Shown: positions 12,501-21,667 of the stretch, piece by piece
Layout of the letters: each line of letters starts with the position of its first letter
Position numbering within the stretch: the stretch's first letter is position 1
NCBI GenBank assembly: GCA_030848705.1
Contig: CM061239.1
Span: forward strand, 83,186,363 to 83,250,362
Origin: Heracleum sosnowskyi
Taxonomy: Eukaryota; Streptophyta; Magnoliopsida; Apiales; Apiaceae
Direction: 5' to 3'
DNA length: 64,000 bases
Notes under the pieces: generated by a model
What the model was told of the DNA's origin: nothing
Seen by the model: only the letters and a program-made list of their open reading frames with translations
The model's database searches: none
Position numbers and translations under genes: made by a program

Positions 12501-13160
12501 GGTTTAGGTTCACACAGGGAAAAGAGAATAAATAACAGACCTTTAGATCAAACATCACTGGCAGAAGCTGGTATTGGGGTATCTCAAGATAGTCTTGATA
12601 AACTAGAGTCTGTACAGATGTTCTATCATAGAGGATTGAAGAAAGAGGTTCTGTTATACTTTATGTCTGATGGAAGAGTTTACAGAGTAGGAGAAGCTGA
12701 TGTTCAATTGAAACTATGGGAAGAGCTTGAGTATGTTTTATACCTTCTCAAAGTCAAAAATAGAAGTACTCACAATGCTGCTTTAGTTCTAAGACAAAGG
12801 ATGTTAAAGACAAAAGCTATGCTTGGAGGAGGTGTTTCTAGTGCATATATTCCTAAGGACAGAGATGCTTATGGAAAGATTGTTGAGATGAAGAGAAACA
12901 GTGCTAAGTTCAATACTGCACTGGGTATTAAAGTCTTGGAATTCAATCTGGAGTCAGACAAATCTTATTATATCCGGCTAGGGAATGAAATGAGAAAGAA
13001 CAACATTTATTCTCTGAGAGCTGCTATCTACCAGACTGGAGAAGGTGATCCAGAGCTCAAGGAATTGAAAGAGATCATGGTAAAAGATCTAGAAAAGGCT
13101 GAAAGAAGACTTCTCATCGATTATCTCAGGACAGTGCCTGATATTGAAGAGATTAAGTAA
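9538..13160 (+). pseudogene. Element B ORF3: large protein downstream of pol (broken)
   Basis: About 1,207 codons, starting at ATGGCGACTACA. An N-terminal globular region (residues about 1-265, with GIRALVEP-like and MGFPEFSSYTIGMGDEDL segments) is followed by an acidic, repeat-like middle rich in Glu, Asp, Val and Ala, then a helical region, then a conserved C-terminal region (LLYFMSDGRVYRVGEADV, LRAAIYQTGEGDPEL). Breaks relative to C: an in-frame TAG at 11869-11871 (Gln codon in C) and a missing A near 12157 that shifts the frame; it reopens at 12291-13160. Sirevirus ORFs in this position are often called envelope-like. I see no signal peptide, membrane segment or furin-like site, so that label is not supported. 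Function unknown. Confidence 0.85.
11719..11734 (+). promoter_or_regulatory. PPT-like purine tract inside ORF3 of B
   Basis: AAAAAGGGGGAGAAGA is an uninterrupted 16-base purine run resembling the real PPT upstream of the 3' LTR. Element C has the equivalent on its minus strand near 20834-20848. It may be coding constraint (Lys, Gly, Glu) or an extra PPT. Confidence 0.35.
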
Positions 13161-13305
13161 AGTCTGACTGTAAGTTTTTAAAGTTTTCTGTTCTAAGTTA
13201 AAGTTAAACTCTGTTATATTTAAACACTGCATTTGTTATATGTTTTGACATCATCAATTATCTATTTAACTTGTACATCTTCATTATGCACAAGTTGGGG
13301 GAGAT
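13161..13305 (+). other. Element B ORF3-to-LTR segment with polypurine tract
   Basis: A short untranslated stretch holding one octamer (13206-13213). It ends in the PPT AAGTTGGGGGAGA at 13292-13304, directly before the 3' LTR. C carries the same PPT at 19261-19273 on the minus strand. Family E ends in the similar TTGGGGGAGA. Confidence 0.88.
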
Positions 13306-13797
13306 TGTTAGATATAATTGCTGACGTTTGTTCATCAGTGTTTAAGTACCAGGTACTCATCAGAGTTTACTAGAAGCCAGTCAGAGTTTGATAAAGTCTG
13401 ACGGGGTGAAGAGTTCATTAACTGTCAGTGCTAATATGAAGATTCTAGAAGCAATATATCTTGAAGATGGAAAGAAGCAAGATATATTGAGACAGTTAAG
13501 GAAACGGAACAGAAGACAGAAGCAATCCTAATTTGATATAAATTGTATAGCTGATTTATAGGATATCAATTAGAGATTGATTATGTAATTGTGTATTATA
13601 TAAACACAGATAGGTTAACCCTAAAAGGGAGGCGAATATTGAATACATTATTCTTGTAACCTAGCATCTCTATGTGATTCTTTAACATCACTGAGAGAAG
13701 AGTTATTTTACATAATTCAGTTATTGATTCATAAACAGTGTTCTTGAGTGTTATTATCATATTAATATTGATTATATATTGTGTATTCGGCCTAACA
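13306..13797 (+). repeat. Element B 3' LTR
   Basis: 492 bp, TGTTAG...CTAACA. It differs from the 5' LTR at about seven positions with no indel. TATA box at 13597-13604; inverted octamers at 13361-13368 and 13382-13389. Confidence 0.96.
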
Positions 13798-13802
13798 TAG
13801 AT
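13798..13802. repeat. Target-site duplication of element B, right copy (TAGAT)
   Basis: Matches 2039-2043. The sequence continues into minus-strand pol of A without loss. Confidence 0.97.
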
Positions 13803-15055
13803 TCCATGATCACTTTTGTTCTTAGATTGTAGACTCTGAATGCTTTAGTTGATAGTGGGTATCCAACAAAAATTCCTTCATCAGCTTTTAAGTCAAACTT
13901 GGTCAACTGTTCAGGATGAGTTTTCAACACAAAGCACTTGCATCCAAAAATATGAAAATACTTCAAATTTGGCTTCTTATTCTTCACCATCTCATATGGT
14001 GTTTTCCCATGCTTGTTGATCAGTGTAGCATTTTGAGTAAAACAAGCAGTTTGAACAGCTTCTGCCCAGAAATAAGTTGGCAATTTTGCTTCATCAAGCA
14101 TTGTTCTGGCAGCTTCGATAAGAGTTCTGTTCTTTCTTTCAACTACACCATTTTGCTGTGGAGTTCCAGGTGCAGAAAATTCTTGCTTCACTCCTCTTTC
14201 CTTGCAGAAAGCTTCCATTACAGAATTTCTGAATTCAGTACCATTGTCACTTCTTATAATTTTCACTTTGAATTCTGATCCTTTGTCCAGTAGCTTTACA
14301 TGTTCCATTAGAATTGAGGAAGTTTCATCCTTCTTTGCTAAGAAGTACACCCATGTGTACCTAGTGTACTCATCAACAATGACTAGAGCATATTTCTTTC
14401 TGCCCATTGACATTATATTTACTGGACCAAAAAGATCAACATGTAGAAGATGATAAGGTTCCACAACTAAAGATTCAGATTTACTCTTGAAAGATGACTT
14501 CCTTTGCTTGGCCTTTTGACAAGAATCACACAGACCATCTAAGCTGAGTATTGACTTTGGAAGTCCCCTTACAAGATCTTGTCGAATCAGCTCATTGATG
14601 TTGTTCAAGTTTAGATGAGAGAGCTTCTTATGCCATTTCCAACTCTCTTCACTAGACATTCTTGCAGATAGACACACAGTTTTTCCTTCAGAGTTTGTTA
14701 CCAAACTTGCTTCATAGATGTTATTGTGCCTGTGTCCAACTAGAACAACTTTCCCTGTAGATTTACTGATAACTTCACAATGTTCAGTATGAAAATCTAC
14801 ATGGTATCCTCTGTCACAGATTTGACTCACAGAAAGCAGATCATGCTTGAGTCCTGAGACAAGAGCTACATTTGTTATGATGACACTTCCAAGATTGATA
14901 TTGCCATATCCCAGAGTATATCCTATGTTGCCATCTCCATAGGAAACTTTTGGGCCAGCTTTTTCCTCAAAATCTGATAGCAGGGCTTTATTTCCAGTCA
15001 TATGTCCTGAGCATCCACTGTCCAAGATAAGAGTGCTCTCTTTTATGCCCTGCAA
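13798..15055 (-). CDS. pol: Element A pol, 5' part (protease and integrase)
   Basis: An open minus-strand frame from the gag-pol junction. Aspartic protease DSGCSGHMTG is near 15020. The integrase zinc motif (WHKKLSH, CDSCQKAK) and the full DDE core (HVDLFGP, IRSDNGTEF, QQNGVVERKNRT) follow. It is interrupted exactly at TAGAT by element B, and the frame continues at 2043-1. It has not accumulated stops in the visible part, so it was probably functional or nearly so when B inserted. It is better described as an intact frame split by a younger insertion than as a decayed gene. Confidence 0.9.
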
Positions 15056-15065
15056 TCACAAACAA

Positions 15066-17414
15066 TCATTGAGTGTTAGATTTAAGGATCCAGACTTGCT
15101 TGGATCCTTTGGCTTTCTTAACATTGTTAGCTTTTGCAGCGGAATCACTATCAACAGAGTTTAAACTAACATTGTCAGACTTCACACTTGCAGAGTTTGC
15201 TCTAACCCACTTCAAGTTGGGTTTTAGCTCATAATAGTTGTGATAAATAGCATGATAACTCTTGCAAGTATAAATGGAATGCCAAGTGCTCCCACAGTGT
15301 GTGCATAAAGTCTTTGGTCTAACCCTAACATAATCATTCTTTACTCCTGATGTGGAGGGTAAAGAGTTAATATCTTTGTTCTTCTTGCAAAACCTGGCAA
15401 GATGGTTAGTACTACCACAACTATGACATGTTTTTCTAGGAGCAGCAGAATTAGGCAGATAATCATTTCTTTTATTAATGCCTACTTTTCCATTCCTATT
15501 CTTCTTAAACATTTTCTGTTTGTTGACAGACTTTACTTCTTTGAGCTTATGTTTGAATTGTTTCTCTGTCATTAAACCAACATTAACCTGTTTATCACAG
15601 GTTCTTACTGGTTCTTTAACAGCTTCTATCTCAATCTTATTCTCTGTTATTGAACCAATATTAACCTGTTTTACACAAGTTTCAACTGGTTCCATAACAG
15701 CTTCTTTCACTACAACAGACTTTAGCTTACTGTATTCCGGAACAAATTTCACAGGTTTAAGTTGTGGTTTCACTTTAACTTTATCTTTAAACCTAAGTTG
15801 ATCTCCCTCACAGTAACCTAAGCCTACAGTATCTGTCTGAAAAACCTGATGTGTGTCTTTTCCAGAATTTGTCCAGGTTTTAATTACTTTTCTCTCTTTT
15901 TCCAACTCAGATTCTATTTCCCTATATCTTTTAAGCAACTCCTGTTCAACATAAACAACATCATCTCTCTCCTTTTGAACTTGTTGCATGTTAACAAGTT
16001 TCTCTTCAAGAAATTTATTCCTCTCTTTAAGACCTAGATTCTCAGATTTGATTCTTTCATTTTCTAAAGTCTGATCCCTATAACTAACATGTATGCTTTT
16101 AAGATAAATTCTTAATTCAGATATGTTATAAGTATCATAAGCATAAGTTGTTAGGGGTACCTTGTTTCCAGATGACTCAGCTTCATCTTTAACAGTTGCC
16201 ATGAGAGCATAATTAACTCCCTCATCTGAGTCTGAAGTGTCTGCCCAGTCCTTGCCTTTAGTGATGAGTGCTTTCTCAGATTTTCCTTTCTTGCACTCTG
16301 GAGCATAATGACCCATCTCTTTACACTTGTAGCACTGGATCTCAGACTTGTCTTTCTTTCCAGACTTGGTATATTTTCCCTCAGACTTTCTGAAATTTCT
16401 CTTATCAGAATTTGAATCTTTCCTTGAGAATCTCTTTCCTTTCTTGAAGTTCTTGAATCCCATCTTCTTGAAGGTCTTCACCATTAAAGCAGCCATTCTC
16501 ATCATCTCTTCTTCATCATCCTCAGAATCAGAAGCTTCATCATCAGTGTTTGAGCCATCATCAGAGTTTGATGACTCACTGTCAGATTTAATGACTAAAG
16601 CCTTTCCTTTGGTTTTCTTTCTTGATGATTCCTTTTTGACAGGTTTTTCTTCAACTTTAAGAGCAACAGATTTTGTCTTCTTTCCAGATCTTTTGTTTTT
16701 CAGTTCTATTTCAAGTTCATGAGTTTTAAGCAACCCATAGATTTCATCAAGATCTGTATCTGTAAGATCATAATTGTCTCTGATTGTTGTTGCCTTTAAA
16801 TCCCATCTTTCAGGTAGGGATAGAAGAAACTTGAGATTTGACTCTTCAAGTTCATATTCTTTATCAACCAGGGACAAATCATTCAACAATTTATAAAATC
16901 TGTCATATGTATCTGTCAAACTTTCATCAGATCTAGAGTCAAAGTGTTCATACTCCTGTGTTAGAATAGTCTTCATGTTCTTCTTTATAGCACTTGTTCC
17001 CTAACACCAGACTTCCAAAGCATCCCAAATTTCTTTGGCAGTCTTGCAGCCAATAACTCTGTTAGACATAACATTATCTAAGGCACTGTGTAGTAGATGT
17101 CTAACCTTTGCATCCTTTGCAATTGATGAGATGTCTTCAGGAGTCAAATCTTTCTTCTCTTTTGGAACAGTCTTTTGTTCTTGACCAGTAATAACAGGAG
17201 ACAATTTAGTTGGCATATGAGGACCATCATAGATTCTATCAAGGTATTCTGGATCTGTGGCTTCCAGAAACATGGTCATCTTCACCTTCCATATTGGATA
17301 TTCAACTGGTCTGAGAATTGGAACCCTTATAGTCTCATATCGACTCATAGAAGTAGGTTGAACCTTCTGAGCATTAGAACCTGCATTAGAACCTTCCTGA
17401 GAGTTGTCAGCCAT
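15066..17414 (-). pseudogene. gag: Element A gag (single in-frame stop)
   Basis: A Copia gag of about 782 codons starting at 17414. Codon 138 (17001-17003) is TAG where B has CAA, splitting the product after DALEVWC. Downstream in the same frame (16976-15066) all domains remain: gag core, acidic Ser/Asp segment, CYKCKEMGHYAPEC, a coiled-coil-like region, CHSCGSTNHLARFC and CTHCGSTWHSIYTC. It lacks the frameshift of B. The stop ends 10 bases before the pol frame. Confidence 0.92.
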
Positions 17415-17462
17415 GATTATACTTGTGTTTGGATCGATAAACTGTATATATTAAACAGCCTT

Positions 17463-17475
17463 GGCTCTGATACCA
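17463..17475 (-). other. Primer-binding site of element A
   Basis: The minus strand reads TGGTATCAGAGCC two bases from the LTR edge, identical to the PBS of B. Confidence 0.92.
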
Positions 17476-17477
17476 AT

Positions 17478-17969
17478 TGTTAGGCCGAATACACAATATA
17501 TAATCAATATATGTATGAGAAGAACAATTAAGAACACTGTTTATGATCAATAAACTGAATTATATAAATAACTCTTCTCTCAGTGATGTTAAAGAATCAC
17601 AGAGAGCTACTAGGTTACAAGAATAATGTATTCAGTATTCGCCTCCCTTTTAGGGTTAACCTATCTATGTTTATATAATACACAGTTACATAATCAATCT
17701 CTAATTGATATTCCTATAAATTAGCTATACAAATCATATCAAATTAGGATTGCTTCTGTCTTCTGTTCCGTTTCCTTAACTGTCTCAATATATCTTGCTT
17801 CTTTCCATCTTCAAGATATATTGCTTCTAGAATCTTCATATTAGCACCGACAGTTAATGAACTCTTCACCCCGTCAGACTTTATCAAACTCTGACTGGCT
17901 TCTAGTAAACTCTGATGAGTACCTGGTACTTAAACACTGATGAACAAACGTCAGCAATTATATCTAACA
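17478..17969 (-). repeat. Element A 5' LTR
   Basis: 492 bp with the same ends as the B LTRs (minus strand TGTTAG...CTAACA). It is more diverged around 17508-17535. The partner 3' LTR is outside the window, so the TSD cannot be confirmed. The five bases next to it are TTAAA (17970-17974). Confidence 0.93.
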
Positions 17970-18767
17970 TTAAATCTTCAAAGAAAGTTGCCCAGAAATC
18001 TTCAACAAATCTTCAAAGAAACCCAGAATCTTCAAAGAAACCCAGAATCTTCAAGAAAATCTTCAAATCTTCAAGAAAAAAACCCAGAAAACGGCGAAAT
18101 TCAACGGAAAAGCTCGCCGGAAATCGCCTTGCGACAGAACCCTAGCAGAGCAAATTATAGGAAATTTTGAAGAGAATTTAGCAGAGTGACTTTGAGAATA
18201 TAGAATGTGTGTTATGAATGGAAACAAAAGGGGAACTCACCCTTATATAGGGATGACAGCCGGTCACTGGGCCGGTTGAAAGAAGGGCAACCGGCAACAG
18301 CCGGTACGGCCCATAAAAGGCTAAAGGCCCATATTACTGAGTTTTAACAGTGAAAACCCTAGGCCCAATTAAGCCCAATACAAAAACGAACCACATTTTC
18401 GATCAAAATTCTGATCGATTGAGTTCGACTAAAGCCCGAAATGACTCTCGTATTCGACCAAAAATCTGTTCGAGAGGCAAAAGCCCAGTTATTAAAAAAG
18501 GCTAAAAGCCCAATAAAAAGTTGAAGGCCCAATTGCTAAATAAAAGCCTTAGGCCCAAATTGAGCCCAATATATGTGGGCCTTAATAGTCTGAAACGAAC
18601 CAAGTATTCGACCATGATCCTGGTCGAAATCATTCGACCAGGCATCAAAATTGAAGTCATGTTCGACCATGATCCTGGTCGAAATCATTCGGCCAGGCAT
18701 CGAAATTGAAGTCATGTTCGACCATGATCCTGGTCGAAATCATTCGGCCAGGCATCGAAATTGAAGT
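17970..18767 (-). promoter_or_regulatory. Segment J: promoter-like DNA between elements A and C
   Basis: The minus strand carries CCCTATATAAGG (18241-18252). Upstream of it lies a cluster of about nine GCCCA/TGGGC site-II motifs (18303-18585), one telo-box AAACCCTA (18354-18361) and five 8-6-8 inverted repeats (18398-18738). Downstream of the TATA (17970-18200) is a leader-like stretch with imperfect repeats of ATCTTCAAAGAAACCCAG. Both sides were hit by Sirevirus insertions. It may be the U3/R part of another LTR element or a displaced host promoter. I cannot decide without the flanks. No coding sequence is convincing. Confidence 0.5.
18607..18767. repeat. Three tandem 55-bp repeats with internal inverted repeats
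   Basis: Units start at 18607, 18662 and 18717, and the third is cut by the insertion of C. Each holds TTCGACCA, six bases, then TGGTCGAA. Two degenerate modules lie at 18398-18419 and 18453-18474, themselves 55 bases apart. Confidence 0.85.
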
Positions 18768-19260
18768 TGTTAGGCCGAATACACAATATATAATCAATAT
18801 TAATATGATAATAACACTCAAGAACACTGTTTATGAATCAATAACTGAATTATATAAAATAACTCTTCTCTCAGTGATGTTAAAGAATCACAGAGAGCTG
18901 CTAGGTTACAAGAATAATGTATTCAATATTCGCCTCCCTTTTAGGGTTAACCTATCTGTGTTTATATAATACACAGTTACATAATCAATCTCTAATTGAT
19001 ATTCCTATAAATTAGCTATACAAATCATATCAAATTAGGATTGCTTCTGTCTTCTGTTCCGTTTCCTTAACTGTCTCAATATATCTTGCTTCTTTCCATC
19101 TTCAAGATATATTGCTTCTAGAATCTTCATATTAGCACCGACAGTTAATGAACTCTTCACCCCGTCAGACTTTATCAAACTCTGACTGGCTTCTAGTAAA
19201 CTCTGATGAGTACCTGGTACTTAAACACTGATGAACAAACGTTAGCAATTATATCTAACA
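18768..19260 (-). repeat. Element C 3' LTR
   Basis: 493 bp, same family as the A and B LTRs, minus orientation. On its right is the minus-strand PPT (19261-19273), which identifies it as the 3' LTR. The left neighbour GAAGT (18763-18767) should be one TSD copy. The other was lost with the 5' end of C. Confidence 0.94.
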
Positions 19261-19406
19261 ATCTCCCCCAACTTGTGCATAATGAAGATGTACAAGTTAA
19301 ATAGATAATTGATGATGTCAAAACATATAACAAATGCAGTGTTTAAATATAATCAGAGTTTAACTTTAACTTAGAACAGAAAACTTTAAAAACTTACAGT
19401 CAGACT
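19261..19406 (-). other. Element C PPT and 3' untranslated segment
   Basis: The minus strand reads AAGTTGGGGGAGA at 19261-19273, next to the LTR. The rest up to the ORF3 stop is untranslated, with one inverted octamer-like CAGAGTTT near 19354. Confidence 0.85.
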
Positions 19407-21662
19407 TTACTTAATCTCTTCAATATCAGGCACTGTCCTGAGATAATCGATGAGAAGTCTTCTTTCAGCCTTTTCTAGCTCTTCTACCATGATCTCTTTC
19501 AATTCCTTGAGCTCTGGATCACCTTCTCCAGTCTGGTAGATAGCAGCTCTCAGAGAATAAATGCTGTTCTTTCTCATTTCATTCCCTAGCCGGATATAAA
19601 ATGATTTGTCTGACTCCAGATTGAATTCCAAGACTTTAATACCCAGTGCGGTCTTAAACTTAGCACTATTTCTCTTCATCTCAACAATCTTTCCATAAGC
19701 ATCTCTGTACTTAGGAATATATGCACTAGAAACACCTCCTCCAAGCATAGCTTTTGTCTTCAGCATCCTTTCTCTTAGAACTAAAGCAGCATTGTGAGTA
19801 CTTCTATTTTTGACTTTGAGAAGGTATAAAACATACTCAAGCTCTTCCCATAGCTTCAATTGAACATCAGCTTCTCCTACTCTGTATACTCTTCCATCAG
19901 ACATAAAATATAACAGAACCTCTTTCTTCAATCCTTTATGATAGACCATCTGAACAGATTCTAGTTTATCAAGGCTCTCTTGAGATACCCCAATACCAGC
20001 TTCTGCCAGTGATGTTTGATCTAAAGATCTGTTATTTATTCTCTTTTCCCTGTGTGAACCTAAACCAGACTTGTCATAAGATTCTTTTCCAAGTACTGTC
20101 CTGGTTTGAGAAAAATCAACAGCTTCTAACGTCAGAGTTTCAGAAAGTACAGGTCTTAAGAAACCTTGAAGTTGTGGAGCTAGCTGAGTTTGTACAACTT
20201 GAGCCTTGTCAGAGGTTGTCACAACTTTAGTAGAAATATCAACATGAGCAACGTCAGAGGTTGATTTGTTTATCATTGATTCAACTTGAGCAACGTCAGA
20301 GGTTGAATAATTCTTCTTTGGTAACTGTCCTTCTTCTACCAATATACCCTTTCCTTTATCAGTATTTGAAATCACAGGTCTCCTTGTGTATTGTATACTC
20401 TGTTGAGTATTTTCTTTGATAGAAATTCCAATTTCTTTCTTTCTAGGAGCCTTTACTGATTTCTTCTTATAAGTACCAGAAGAAACTTTCTTTTTATGTT
20501 CTTCAGACATCATCTTCATTTCTGCTTCCAAATCCTCAACTGTCACTTCACCATCATGCTCATCTAAAAACAGCTTGGCTGCAATCTCTTCATCAGTTAT
20601 TGGATTAGTTGAAATCACTAGACTCTTAAGTCTTGAAGAAGATTGAGCATGAGTACCAGAACCAGTAGCACCAGAGTTTATCATATCAGAGTTTGTCTGT
20701 CTAGCAGAGTTTGACCTAAGTCGCCCTAGCTCTTGAGAAGACTTTGACCTTTTCTCTGGTTCCCTGCTTCGACCATCATTTGAATCATCCCTCAGTCTCA
20801 AAGTTGGAGTCCTTCTGCATTTGTCTTTAGGTATCTTCTCCCCCCTTTTGACATCATCAGGAATTAGAACTGATGTAAGCAATTCTAGTGATGCAGCAAT
20901 AGAATCAATTTTTCCAGACATCAAAGTCTGATTCTCTTCAACCTTCAGTAACCTGGAGCTAAAATCCTTTTGTTCTTGACACAGGGAAAGATATAAAGAT
21001 TTATCCTTTTTCAATGTAACTTCCCTGGCAACTATGTCATTTCTCAGTCCATCAATAACCTTATCAGTAGTATCAAAGAGATTATGCAATGATTTGACTT
21101 GGACAATTGTGGCTTTGAGATGAGTTAAAAGTTCAGGATTTTGAATTTTCTTAGAAGACTTGGTCACAAAATCAGCAGCTCTTTCATCAGAAAAGATAGT
21201 TTCTCTGCTTGACCAATTAGAAAAATACATTTCCTGAAAGTTAGCGTCTGTAGCATGTTGAGCAGCAACTCTTTGAGATGTATCAACAGAGTTTGCAGAA
21301 GAAGCAGCATTAGAAGAAATAGAAACATCTTCGTCAGCATTATCTTGTGCTCTCTCAGGAAGATCAGAGTTTACAACTACATTTTCTGCAGCTTCTTCAA
21401 CAATATGCTCTGCAGTAATGTCAACATTCTCTGCTGCAACATCATCTTTCTCAGCATCTTCTTCTACTGCTGGAACAGCTTCTTCTACAGATCTTGCTGC
21501 CTGATCAACCTCTTCACCAACTTCAATAACTTGATTAGTGACAGAGAGAATCTCTGTATGAGTTGCCATTGACTCTTCAATTACCAGAGTGGCTTGATCA
21601 GCTGCCACATCCGCAGTGTCACAAATATTGACAGTAGGATGTGCTTCAATCTCTTCTTCATT
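19407..21662 (-). pseudogene. Element C ORF3, C-terminal part
   Basis: An open minus-strand frame of about 750 codons covering the acidic middle, the helical region and the conserved C-terminal domain (LLYFMSDGRVYRVGEADV, LRAAIYQTGEGDPEL). It carries Gln codons where B has a stop and lacks the frameshift of B, so it is the better reference for the family. The frame continues upstream at 35175, on the other side of element D. The join through GTCCA is in frame (ILEMDNEEE). The N-terminal part is the 35180-36458 entry. Confidence 0.9.
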
Positions 21663-21667
21663 GTCCA
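21663..21667. repeat. Target-site duplication of element D, left copy (GTCCA)
   Basis: GTCCA is repeated at 35175-35179 after the right LTR. Removing D plus one copy restores the ORF3 frame of C. Confidence 0.93.

Larger units (their letters stand above)
2044..13797 (+). mobile_element. Element B: complete Sirevirus-type Ty1/Copia retrotransposon with third ORF
   Basis: A full-length 11.75-kb element with two 492-bp LTRs, TG...CA ends, initiator-Met PBS, gag, pol, a 1.4-kb spacer, a third long ORF and a PPT directly before the 3' LTR. The domain order protease-integrase-RT-RNase H defines Ty1/Copia. The large gag, the ORF downstream of pol and several PPT-like tracts point to the Sirevirus (SIRE) lineage. 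LTRs differ at about 7 of 492 positions by eye, so the insertion is fairly recent. All three ORFs carry a frameshift or stop, so this copy is unlikely to be autonomous. It is inserted in the opposite orientation inside pol of its own relative A. Confidence 0.95.

Noticed and set aside
9538..13160. Calling ORF3 a retroviral envelope
   Set aside because: No transmembrane segment, signal peptide or cleavage site is visible, and the acidic and helical composition argues against it. Position after pol alone is weak evidence.
18607..18767. CRISPR-like repeat array
   Set aside because: Units are contiguous 55-bp tandem copies without unique spacers, in plant DNA. It is a tandem repeat in a promoter-like segment.
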